Source: an uncultured Planctomycetaceae bacterium
GTDB lineage: Bacteria > Planctomycetota > Planctomycetia > Planctomycetales > Planctomycetaceae
Length of the DNA: 8,852 nt
Direction of reading: 5' to 3'
Assembly (NCBI GenBank): GCA_937975745.1
Contig: CALJUK010000596.1
Span: 1 to 8,852 of the forward strand
Shown here piece after piece: positions 1 through 6,353 of the stretch; positions within the stretch are counted from its first letter, which is position 1, and each line of letters starts with the position of its first letter. Under the pieces are notes generated by a model. It searched no databases. It saw only the letters and a list, made by a program, of their open reading frames with translations, and was not told the DNA's origin. A program made the translations under genes and the position numbers.

Positions 1-1120
1 TATGTACCAGAACCCCCCGATCACGATGTTCCAGTCCCTGCTCGACAACAAATTCGCTCTGCTCGTCTTCGTCGTAGCAGTCGACAATCACGGGTGGTTC
101 CCCCTCCGCCTGCAGTGACCAGAGCTCCTTTTCGTGGCGTTCGTTCGACTCGGCAATGACCGCATTTGTGGCCGCCAGAATCGGCTGCGTACTGCGGTAG
201 TTCTGCTCCAGCTTGATCACACGCACGTTGGGAAATTGCTTGGGGAAGTCGAGAATGTTGCGCACGGTGGCCGCCCGGAACGAGTAAATCGACTGGGCAT
301 CGTCCCCGACGACAGTCACCCCCTGACCATCCGGCCGCAAGCCTCGCAGAATCTCCGACTGCAGTGTGTTTGTGTCCTGATATTCATCGACGAGGACATA
401 GTCAAACAGTCCGCGGATTGTGGCCGCCGCCGACTCGTCTGTGACCAGCGCATGCCAGAACAGGAGCAGGTCGTCATAGTCAAGAATGGCGGCCGACTCT
501 TTGCGATCGACGTAGGCACTAAAGAGTTTTGCCAACGCCTCACCGTGCTCGCGGCACCAGGGGAAGTCCCGTTCCAGCAGCGGTTCTAGAGGAAGTTGCG
601 TATTGACCGACTTACTGTAGATATCGAGACAGGTCCCCTTCAGAGGAAAGCGGGATTCTCCCTTGGCCAGTTGCAGCTCGGTCCGTAGAACGTTGAGGAG
701 TTCTTCGGAATCCGACCGGTCGAGGATGGTGAAGTCGGCATCCAGCCCGACCGACTTGCCATACCGTCTAAGCAACCGGGTCGCGACCGAATGGAACGTC
801 CCCCCCCAAATGCGGGCGTTTTCTGCGTTCGCCGACTGTCGCGTGGGTGCGTCTGCGGCTTCCGAGACGCGGGCCAGCAGAGAGTCGACCCGGCGGAGCA
901 TTTCGGCCGCAGCCCGACGCGTGAATGTCAGCAGCAGAATGCGGCGGGGATCAACTCCCGAAGCAATCAGCGCCGCAACCCGGTGGGCCAGCGTGGTTGT
1001 CTTTCCGGTTCCGGCACCGGCCACAATCAACAACGGATCGCGACCGTGCTTGACGGCCTCGCACTGCTGCGGATTAAGGTCCTGCAGAATCCGTTCGAGT
1101 TGTAGGGCCGTCGCCTCCAT
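1..1120 (-). CDS. UvrD/PcrA-type SF1A DNA helicase, N-terminal part (cut by left window edge)
   Basis: This is the N-terminal 373 residues of an ATP-dependent DNA helicase that would unwind DNA during repair or replication restart in the cytoplasm. The frame is open from the ATG at 1120-1118 to the window edge. In order one sees LNPQQCEAV (Q-motif-like, about 15-23), Walker A GAGTGKT (35-41), motif Ia TFTRRAAAEM (about 65-74), the GTFHS motif, Walker B VDEYQDTN (D245, E246) and motif III VGDDAQSIYSFR (from V271). Next come LEQNYRST (motif IV region) and a stretch resembling the LEHRDRG segment of 2A/2B. Family members are about 650-750 residues long, so about half is missing, including motifs V and VI. 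The start is supported by GAGG five bases upstream. The gene is divergent from the GH105-like gene. Family membership is clear; which paralogue (UvrD, PcrA, Rep or another UvrD-like helicase) cannot be decided from this part. Confidence 0.93.
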   Translation of the reverse strand, partial: MEATALQLERILQDLNPQQCEAVKHGRDPLLIVAGAGTGKTTTLAHRVAALIASGVDPRRILLLTFTRRAAAEMLRRVDSLLARVSEAADAPTRQSANAENARIWGGTFHSVATRLLRRYGKSVGLDADFTILDRSDSEELLNVLRTELQLAKGESRFPLKGTCLDIYSKSVNTQLPLEPLLERDFPWCREHGEALAKLFSAYVDRKESAAILDYDDLLLFWHALVTDESAAATIRGLFDYVLVDEYQDTNTLQSEILRGLRPDGQGVTVVGDDAQSIYSFRAATVRNILDFPKQFPNVRVIKLEQNYRSTQPILAATNAVIAESNERHEKELWSLQAEGEPPVIVDCYDEDEQSEFVVEQGLEHRDRGVLVH

Positions 1121-1305
1121 GCCTGCCTCGCTCCGTTCCGGCAGATGACAATTGCTGAACGATTCGAATTCCCGGGGAATCGGCGATGGTTGCCGACCGA
1201 CCGGGCAGCGGTCATCATGACGAAACATGAGACCGATGGAAAGTCCGCGCGGACGATCGGCCGCTTTGGCCGCGTGCTCCGCTGTCACCCGCCAGGAACG
1301 AACGT
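1121..1305. promoter_or_regulatory. Divergent intergenic region between helicase and GH105-like genes
   Basis: This 185-bp spacer separates two divergently transcribed genes, so it should contain both promoters. I cannot pick out convincing -35/-10 hexamers. Ribosome-binding sites are visible at both ends: GAGG at 1129-1126 for the minus-strand helicase and AGGA at 1294-1297 for the plus-strand gene. Two short inverted repeats lie inside: ATTCCC-G-GGGAAT at 1168-1180, and CGGCC-GCTTT-GGCCG at 1258-1272. The second lies 33 bp before the GH105-like start and would be in its leader RNA if transcription begins upstream of it. Either could be an operator or occur by chance in GC-rich DNA. Confidence 0.5.
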
Positions 1306-3171
1306 ATGCGTCTCCTTTGCTCGATATTCAAGTCTGCGTCCTGTCATCCGCTGTTGTGTCGAAGTCTGTTGCCGCTTGTGGCCGTTCTATGTTGGCTACC
1401 GATCAGCCAAGCCCAGACCGCTGAGACACCCGAACAGGCCAACGCCGAGATCGCAAAAGTGTTGGCCGATACGGGACTCGACGGCACAGCCAAGGGAGTT
1501 CCCGGACAGATTGCGGCGGCGGGCATCACACGGCAGGAAACTCGGATTCCAGCCGTCATTGGGGCAGGGGACTTGAACGCGTTCGAGAGCCCTTCTCGCC
1601 GCATCCTCCTCGTGGCCGGTCTGGACGGGAAGTCGGCGTCCATCTCTGCCGGTCTGGCCGCCTATCGCTGGTTCGAAACGAGCCCCGAAGCCGCCTCGCT
1701 TCGTCGGCAATTCACACTGTCGCTGATTCCCGTCGGCAATCCGGACGGTTTTCTCGCGGGGACAGGCCCGAAGAACAGTTCCGGAGGCAACCCCACACTC
1801 GGTTATCCGCCAGCCGAACCCGCCTACCAGAGTCCGACCGACCCGGAGGCCCAATACCTGTGGCGATGGATCGGACTCCACGGGCCAGACCTGGTCGTGG
1901 TGTTCCATTCGGCCGACAAACTCTCCTGGCAGATCGCAACGGAAGATCTTCCGGTGCAGGCCGAGTTGGCCCGTGTTCTGGAAAATCACACTCTCCCCCC
2001 GGCCGGAAGTCTGGTGGATGCTCTCTCGAAGAACAAACCAGCCGACGTTGGCACGATCCCGGCGATGGCGTGCGGTGTGACGGCAGACGATGGTCCGCAG
2101 GCGATGGGACGGTTGCTGGCTGCCGCAAGTCGAATTGCGGACTGGAAGGTCTCGCCGGATCGAGCCGAATTGCAACGCCGGCTGGCTCGCTCGCCGATCG
2201 AATTGGCCACGGAGCTGACCCGGACTTACGGGCGGAAGATCTCGGCACCGGTTTATACGCAAACGGTGGCACTCATTGGACGATTACATCTGGGTCAGCT
2301 GACGGGGGACAAATCGCAAACCGATGACGTCGTGAGAATTGTCGCCCCGTGGTCTTCGGGCGATCAACCGGCTATCCCCCAGCCGAATGGCAGCGCGTTC
2401 GCCGGTCATCTGGTCTTCGCCGAATTGGCCCGCGTCACGGGAGATCCCCACTTTACGAAATTGGTCCAGGACGCAGCGGACTACGGCTTCGACAAGCAGG
2501 GACTGCCGTTGAAGGCCATGCCAACACATAGCGAGATGAGCGATGCGGTCTTCATGGCATGTCCGATCCTGTGCGAAGCGGGTGCCCTGACCGGAGAGCA
2601 GAAGTACTACGACATGGCAGCCCGGCATCTGCAGTTCATGCTGAAGTTGAATCTCCGCCCGGATGGTCTGCATCAGCATTCGCCGTTGCACGTGACACCG
2701 TGGGGCAGGGGGAATGGCTTTCCGGCAGTTGGTTGTGCCCTGAGCCTGTCGGTCTTGCCGGATGATAGCCCTCACCACGCCGCAATGCTGGCCGCATACC
2801 GAGCCCAACTGAGGGCTCTCCTGCCGCATCAGGATCCGACGGGTGCCTGGCATCAGGTGGTCGACGAACCCGGCAGCTACCGCGAATTCACCTCGACCTG
2901 CATGATCACCTTTGCGATGGTCCGAGGGATCCGCAAGGGTTGGCTTTCCGAGGACGAATTCCGACCGGCCGTCGAGCGGGCCTGGGAAGCGATCCGAATC
3001 CGCGTCGGACCAAACGGCCGAGTTGTTGATGGCTGCACGGGAACCGGCAAGCAGACGAGTAAGCGGGCCTATCTCGATCGACAAGCGATTCTGGGCGTCG
3101 ACGAACGCTGCGGTTCGATGGGGCTGCTGGTCTCAACCGAGATTGCCGCCTGGCAGGCCGAGCAGAAGTAA
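1306..3171 (+). CDS. Exported GH105/GH88-like unsaturated uronyl hydrolase with degenerate M14 peptidase-like N-domain
   Basis: Predicted secreted or periplasmic protein. The C-terminal half (about 360-615) looks like a six-hairpin glycosidase of the GH105/GH88 type, which removes unsaturated uronic acid from oligosaccharides released by polysaccharide lyases. Visible features are the SDAVFM segment with the presumed catalytic Asp413, WGRGNGF (466-472), HQDPTGAWHQV (508-518), SYREFTSTCM (524-533), VRGIRKGWL (539-547) and GCTGTGK (576-582). The N-terminal half (about 95-280) resembles an M14 carboxypeptidase: PVGNPDGF (142-149), then a PEAQYLWRWI..HGPDLVVVFHS stretch (180-202) with His201 where M14 has its third zinc ligand. 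The HxxE zinc motif is absent (GLDGKSAS, 105-112), so peptidase activity is doubtful. A signal peptide covers residues 1 to about 36 (hydrophobic 21-33, possible cleavage after SQA). AGGA eight bases upstream supports the start. Confidence is high for the GH105-like domain, lower for the M14 relationship. Confidence 0.8.
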   Translation: MRLLCSIFKSASCHPLLCRSLLPLVAVLCWLPISQAQTAETPEQANAEIAKVLADTGLDGTAKGVPGQIAAAGITRQETRIPAVIGAGDLNAFESPSRRILLVAGLDGKSASISAGLAAYRWFETSPEAASLRRQFTLSLIPVGNPDGFLAGTGPKNSSGGNPTLGYPPAEPAYQSPTDPEAQYLWRWIGLHGPDLVVVFHSADKLSWQIATEDLPVQAELARVLENHTLPPAGSLVDALSKNKPADVGTIPAMACGVTADDGPQAMGRLLAAASRIADWKVSPDRAELQRRLARSPIELATELTRTYGRKISAPVYTQTVALIGRLHLGQLTGDKSQTDDVVRIVAPWSSGDQPAIPQPNGSAFAGHLVFAELARVTGDPHFTKLVQDAADYGFDKQGLPLKAMPTHSEMSDAVFMACPILCEAGALTGEQKYYDMAARHLQFMLKLNLRPDGLHQHSPLHVTPWGRGNGFPAVGCALSLSVLPDDSPHHAAMLAAYRAQLRALLPHQDPTGAWHQVVDEPGSYREFTSTCMITFAMVRGIRKGWLSEDEFRPAVERAWEAIRIRVGPNGRVVDGCTGTGKQTSKRAYLDRQAILGVDERCGSMGLLVSTEIAAWQAEQK

Positions 3172-3174
3172 CGT

Positions 3175-3195
3175 CGCCGGTGATTACAATCGGCG
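3175..3195. terminator. Possible shared terminator-like hairpin between convergent genes
   Basis: The GH105-like gene ends at 3171 and the convergent DUF457 gene ends at 3184, leaving 12 bp between stops. An inverted repeat CGCCG (3175-3179) / CGGCG (3191-3195) spans this gap and enters the last codons of the minus-strand gene. On the minus strand the loop contains GATT-GT-AATC, which can extend the stem with a two-base bulge. There is no T-tract on either strand, so it is not a classical intrinsic terminator. It is the only structure available in the gap to separate the converging transcripts. Confidence 0.3.
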
Positions 3196-3900
3196 TCGGT
3201 TAGCAGTCGCTTCGGTCGTCGCTTCGGCCGCCTGCTGAATCGCCTGTGTGGGGGACTTGTCCGGCTGCTCGATCACTCCCAGGAACAGCAAATTGGCGTA
3301 GGTGACTCCCAGCAGCAGCATCCAGGCGATGGCGTTTGGTACGAACGATTTCCCGAAGAATTTCAGTGCAGAACCGGCCGCTGCATTCAACTTCAGTCGA
3401 ATACCGGTCCATTCGACACTGTAGAGTTCATCCAGCACAAGGTGCGACAGAAATCCGATCCCGACGCCGCCCGCCATCAGCAGCCGCACCATCAAGTTGG
3501 GGCTGTGATAGCCCAGAATCGTCAACTGGACGGCAATCAACAGTGCGGGAATGCTGTGGAACATGCCCCGGTGCACACACAGACTCGACAACAGCAGTGG
3601 GCCGACGTAGCGAATGACCGCATAAACGAAGAACCCGCTGAGTAAGGCTTGCTCGGTGTCGCCTTCGGCCGTAATCACCGACCGCATGACGAGGCAGGCC
3701 CCAGCGGCGGCTGTCAGTCCGAAGAGCTCGCGAATCGGCCGTCCCGTATCCGAGTCGAGGTCGGGCAGCATGCCGGCAATCCAGGTGAAGCCGGCCGCCA
3801 GAGTGCTTTGCACGGGTGTGAAGCCACTACTCCACGCCGCCATGCCGTACGACACGCCCAGCAGACCACTGACGCTGATATGTTCGCGAAAACCGGCCAT
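3184..3900 (-). CDS. YdjM/DUF457-family membrane-bound metal-dependent hydrolase
   Basis: A 238-residue polytopic inner-membrane protein resembling the YdjM-like (PF04307, LexA-binding, inner membrane-associated) putative hydrolase family, whose substrate is not established. The family's spaced acidic and histidine motifs are present: REH with His7, LPDLDSD (45-51), HRGMFHS (110-116) and FLSHLVLDE (150-158), together plausibly a metal site. Hydrophobic segments lie at about 61-75, 88-106, 117-133, 139-155 and 187-209, followed by a polar alanine/threonine/glutamine-rich tail ending in NRRRL. The length suits the family. The ATG at 3900-3898 has only a weak purine-rich upstream sequence (GGACGA), so the start is less certain than for its neighbours. 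It is third in the minus-strand run, 233 bp downstream of hisN, probably with its own promoter. It converges with the GH105-like gene. The family call is good; the biochemical role is unknown. Confidence 0.85.
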   Translation of the reverse strand: MAGFREHISVSGLLGVSYGMAAWSSGFTPVQSTLAAGFTWIAGMLPDLDSDTGRPIRELFGLTAAAGACLVMRSVITAEGDTEQALLSGFFVYAVIRYVGPLLLSSLCVHRGMFHSIPALLIAVQLTILGYHSPNLMVRLLMAGGVGIGFLSHLVLDELYSVEWTGIRLKLNAAAGSALKFFGKSFVPNAIAWMLLLGVTYANLLFLGVIEQPDKSPTQAIQQAAEATTEATANRRRL

Positions 3901-3980
3901 CTGTTTCGTCCATGAAACAACGTGAATCGCATGCCCACACGGTCATGCGTCCTCAGAAGGCAGAAAACTACCAGAACGAC

Positions 3981-3992
3981 GCCGAATTCGGC
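3981..3992. promoter_or_regulatory. Perfect 12-bp palindrome GCCGAATTCGGC upstream of DUF457 gene
   Basis: GCCGAATTCGGC is a perfect dyad without a spacer, centred about 86 bp upstream of the DUF457 start codon. Its 8-bp core CGAATTCG recurs in the spacer upstream of hisN at 5020-5027. I did not notice this core within the coding regions when reading by eye. It could be an operator half-site pair; this is inference only. Confidence 0.3.
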
Positions 3993-4067
3993 AATGCGAT
4001 TCCCCATTTGGGCCGTGATGACCGTTCGGGCCGGAATGACGTTGGAAATCAGCCGCCGGACCGTTTT

Positions 4068-4103
4068 GGGTTTGTTGCAAACCCTCCAGCCGGCCAAGCC
4101 GGC
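4068..4103 (-). terminator. Two adjacent perfect hairpins downstream of hisN
   Basis: Reading in the hisN direction, a stem GCCGGC-TTG-GCCGGC (4103-4089) starts 30 nt after the stop codon. After four bases a second stem, GGGTTTG-CAA-CAAACCC (4084-4068), follows, then AAAACGG. Both stems are perfect (6 and 7 bp) with three-base loops. There is no U-tract, so this would be a non-canonical terminator, an mRNA 3'-end stabiliser or a processing site rather than a textbook intrinsic terminator. The position right after hisN supports a 3'-end role. Confidence 0.4.
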
Positions 4104-4133
4104 GCTAAATGACAACCCGTTGCGCAATGCGGA

Positions 4134-4970
4134 CTAGCACAGCGGCGAGGCAGGCGTAGCGGTCTCGGCGACGATGGTAAGGATTTCGTCCCGGAGCGCA
4201 TCCGTTACCGACATTCCGTCCCCCGAGTAGATGGACGCTTCCCCGTTCCAGTCGATGAAGTGCCCGCCCGCTTCCTGCAAAATCGGCACCAGCGCGGCGG
4301 CATCCCAGGGGCTTAGCTGCGGGTCGACCATCACGTCGGCCCGGCCGGTGGCCACCAGCATGTGACCGAAGCAGTCGCCCCAACCGCGGGTGATGGCCGC
4401 CGTCGCGCACAATCGCTCGAAAGTTTCGCCTCGGCCCAGTGTCTTCCAGCGCGTATTCGAGGTGAAGCAGAATGTTCCCTCGGCCAATGTGGGTGTCGAG
4501 CGACAGGCCGCTTTCACCGGCTCGTGATCGCCGATTTTCCACCAGGCTCCGCCCCCCTTGCGGGCATAAACGACTTCGTCGAGAGCGGGGAACGCCGAGA
4601 CGCCGACGACCAGTTCCCCCTGGTATTCGACGCCAATCAGCGTCCCAAACAGCGGAACTCCGTGCACAAACGACTTTGTCCCGTCGATCGGGTCCAGAAT
4701 CCAACGGAAGCCATTGTCGCTGGGCTTTTCGCCAAACTCTTCCCCCAGGATTCCGTCGCTGCCAAAGTCGGAAGCCAGCCGTTCACGAATGAGGACTTCG
4801 GCACCACGGTCGGCCGCCGTCACTGGCGACGCGTCCGATTTGGATTCGACTTGCAGCTCAGCCGATCGAAAGTGCTCGAGGATCAGGTCCCGGGCGGCTG
4901 CCGCCGCTTCCAGCGCAAAGTCCAGCCGGTCCTGAAAAGCCGATTCGTCCGGCGTCACATCAGCAGACAT
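4134..4970 (-). CDS. hisN: HisN-type histidinol-phosphatase (inositol monophosphatase family)
   Basis: A 278-residue, Mg-dependent cytoplasmic phosphatase of the inositol monophosphatase superfamily. It best resembles the HisN-type enzymes that dephosphorylate histidinol phosphate in histidine biosynthesis. Visible motifs are SDASPVTAADR (45-55), GEEFG with Glu77/Glu78 (76-80), the metal-binding WILDPIDGTKSF with Asp93 and Asp96 (90-101), the HisN-like GVPLFGTLIGVE continuation (104-115) and SPWDAAALVPILQEAGG with Asp223 (220-236). The length matches the family. The start at 4970-4968 has a strong GGAG five bases upstream. It lies 69 bp downstream of the larA homologue on the same strand and may share its transcript. 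No other his gene is present, so a different phosphorylated substrate (inositol phosphate, or the CysQ substrate PAP) cannot be excluded from context. The superfamily is certain; the HisN assignment rests on the motif style. Confidence 0.85.
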   Translation of the reverse strand: MSADVTPDESAFQDRLDFALEAAAAARDLILEHFRSAELQVESKSDASPVTAADRGAEVLIRERLASDFGSDGILGEEFGEKPSDNGFRWILDPIDGTKSFVHGVPLFGTLIGVEYQGELVVGVSAFPALDEVVYARKGGGAWWKIGDHEPVKAACRSTPTLAEGTFCFTSNTRWKTLGRGETFERLCATAAITRGWGDCFGHMLVATGRADVMVDPQLSPWDAAALVPILQEAGGHFIDWNGEASIYSGDGMSVTDALRDEILTIVAETATPASPLC

Positions 4971-5039
4971 GTTCTCTCCAAATGAATCTGTTTTGCATGA
5001 AATGAAGTTGAATGAATGTCGAATTCGAAACCGATGGCA
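4971..5039 (-). promoter_or_regulatory. AT-richer larA-hisN spacer with helically phased AATGAA repeats
   Basis: This 69-bp spacer is visibly richer in A and T than its surroundings. On the plus strand AATGAA occurs exactly at 4981-4986, 5001-5006 and 5011-5016, giving offsets of 20 and 10 bp, so the copies lie on the same face of the helix. On the coding strand they read TTCATT. A perfect palindrome TCGAATTCGA sits at 5019-5028, next to the larA stop. The hisN ribosome-binding site (GGAGAG, 4979-4974) abuts the first repeat. The composition and phasing suggest a regulated internal promoter or a protein-binding site for hisN. No -10/-35 pair is convincing. Confidence 0.35.
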
Positions 5040-6302
5040 TTAACGCTGATCGTTTTCGAGACGATAGAGCTGCTCGCCTGCTTTGCGGACCAGCAGGACA
5101 CCCTCGTCCTCGCGGTTGGCGTAGGACTCGACGTCGATCGATGCCGGGTCCCGGTACCCCAAATTGATACGTTCACACACTTCTGGCGGGATGCCCGAAG
5201 CCAGCGTCACCTGCACGCGAGGACGTTCGATTCCGTCGTCAAATGTGCCGCCACCGCGCACGTGCGTGGAATGAGCCAGCACACCCCAGGGAATCTCCTT
5301 GAAGCGGTCCCACTGCTTGGTGAAGTAATCGCGGACGTGATAGCCGACCTGCTCGATCAGCTTCCCGTGGGTCACCGAAATTCCGTGCATGTGCGGCGCG
5401 TAGATAATCAACTCGCCTCCATCCGCTACGACGGGTTCCAGTTTGTACATGCACTTGCCGGCCACCCACAATTCGTCGTACATCGGCGGCGCACACGAGA
5501 GAACCGTCTTGAACGGTCGCGACATGCGACGGATGTGAACCTGTCCCGAAAGGTCTGCGGCCTGGTTCCAGGCGGCTTCGGGCGTTCCGTAGAACATTCC
5601 GTGCAGACCGCCCGTCGGTGACACCACAAACGTCAGGCAACGTCTGTCATTGGGAATCATTTTGGCCGCTTGGTCAACGACCCGACGGACGGGTGTGTCC
5701 TTGACACCAATGATTCCCACGTTGGTAATCAGCGCCCCCAGCCAGTGGAAGAAGTTGAGCAGTTCGGGTCCGGAAATACCGGGGAAGAAGTACTTGTTTC
5801 CCCCCGAAAAACCAACCACTTCGTGCGGAAAAACCGGCCCGACAACAAACAGCGTGTCGTAATCACCAATGCGACCATTGATTTGCACCGGGACGTCCAT
5901 CGAGAGAACACCGTCGGAGATCTCGGCCGTTTGGGCTCGGGAAAGCGTACCAACTGTCGTCAAGCGGTCAGGTTGGTCCCATTCGTGATTAAACAGACCA
6001 ACGCGTGTCGCCCGGGGATCGCTGGCAGGATCGCCAATTCCGAGCAATTTTCTGATGGCGGCGTCCGGCATGGGGGGATGCGTCCCCAGCGCAACAAGCA
6101 CGTCCAACTTCGTGACCACCGGCGACAGGCGGTCGTCGAGAGCCGAGAACAGCAACGGGAGAGGAGCCGTCCGGGTCGCGTCGGGGACAATCAACAGCAC
6201 TTTCTTCCCGCGGAAGTCTTCCACCGGAACATGTTCGGCAATCCACTGCCGTACATCGTCGTCAGAGAGGACTGGAAGAGTCGTTGCAACCGAGTCTGCC
6301 AT
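5040..6302 (-). CDS. larA: LarA-family nickel-pincer racemase/epimerase homologue (DUF2088)
   Basis: A 420-residue cytoplasmic enzyme of the lactate racemase family, which interconverts 2-hydroxy-acid stereoisomers using a covalently bound nickel-pincer nucleotide. Family landmarks appear with the expected spacing: PDATR (40-44, Arg44 matching Arg75 of Lactobacillus plantarum LarA), GTHPPM (His75 for His108), FPHEVVGFSGGNKYFFPG with His160 and Lys170 (for His174 and cofactor-linked Lys184), and FFHWLG with His186 (for nickel ligand His200). The His160-Lys170-His186 offsets (10 and 16) equal those I recall for the reference enzyme. Lys283 or Lys287 could match Lys298. The GNK in place of GRK suggests a LarA homologue with a possibly different hydroxy-acid substrate. 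No larB, larC or larE lies in the window. A weak AGGTG lies 12 bases before the ATG, so the start is moderately supported. It heads the minus-strand run with hisN. Confidence 0.88.
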   Translation of the reverse strand: MADSVATTLPVLSDDDVRQWIAEHVPVEDFRGKKVLLIVPDATRTAPLPLLFSALDDRLSPVVTKLDVLVALGTHPPMPDAAIRKLLGIGDPASDPRATRVGLFNHEWDQPDRLTTVGTLSRAQTAEISDGVLSMDVPVQINGRIGDYDTLFVVGPVFPHEVVGFSGGNKYFFPGISGPELLNFFHWLGALITNVGIIGVKDTPVRRVVDQAAKMIPNDRRCLTFVVSPTGGLHGMFYGTPEAAWNQAADLSGQVHIRRMSRPFKTVLSCAPPMYDELWVAGKCMYKLEPVVADGGELIIYAPHMHGISVTHGKLIEQVGYHVRDYFTKQWDRFKEIPWGVLAHSTHVRGGGTFDDGIERPRVQVTLASGIPPEVCERINLGYRDPASIDVESYANREDEGVLLVRKAGEQLYRLENDQR

Positions 6303-6332
6303 AGAGGTCTTTCACACCTGAACTTCTGCGCT

Positions 6333-6353
6333 GGGCTGCCGCAGGGCGGCCCC
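6333..6353 (-). promoter_or_regulatory. GC-rich bulged hairpin in the larA leader
   Basis: GCCGC (6338-6342), AGG loop, GCGGC (6346-6350) form a perfect 5-bp stem. It is extended by GGG (6333-6335) pairing with CCC (6351-6353) across a CT bulge. In the larA transcript this hairpin would sit 30-50 nt upstream of the start codon at 6302. It could affect translation or mark a binding site. The stem is stable by composition, but its function is unknown. Confidence 0.3.

Larger units (their letters stand above)
3901..4133. other. 233-bp spacer between hisN and the DUF457 gene, no gene seen
   Basis: No convincing gene is seen in any frame: the open stretches here look like random GC-rich translation and lack ribosome-binding sites. 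The spacer holds a perfect 12-bp palindrome at 3981-3992, about 80 bp upstream of the DUF457 start, and two adjacent hairpins at 4068-4084 and 4089-4103 just past the hisN stop. The arrangement fits a terminator or processing region for hisN followed by a promoter for the DUF457 gene. I cannot identify promoter hexamers with confidence. Confidence 0.5.

Noticed and set aside
1396..2262. 288-codon open frame on the minus strand inside the GH105-like gene
   Set aside because: It is antisense to a gene with clear protein motifs. Its translation is rich in Arg, Gly and Pro without recognisable domains, as expected for the complement of a GC-rich gene.
2284..3084. 266-codon minus-strand open frame opposite the GH105 domain
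   Set aside because: It is antisense to the conserved GH105 segments, with no motif and no credible ribosome-binding site.
3714..4127. 137-codon minus-strand frame spanning the hisN-DUF457 spacer
   Set aside because: It ends inside the DUF457 gene in another frame. The frame with conserved His/Asp motifs begins at 3900, and this one has no family features.
4105..4704. 199-codon minus-strand frame inside hisN
   Set aside because: It is an alternative frame of hisN. The 4970-4134 frame carries the complete inositol monophosphatase motifs.
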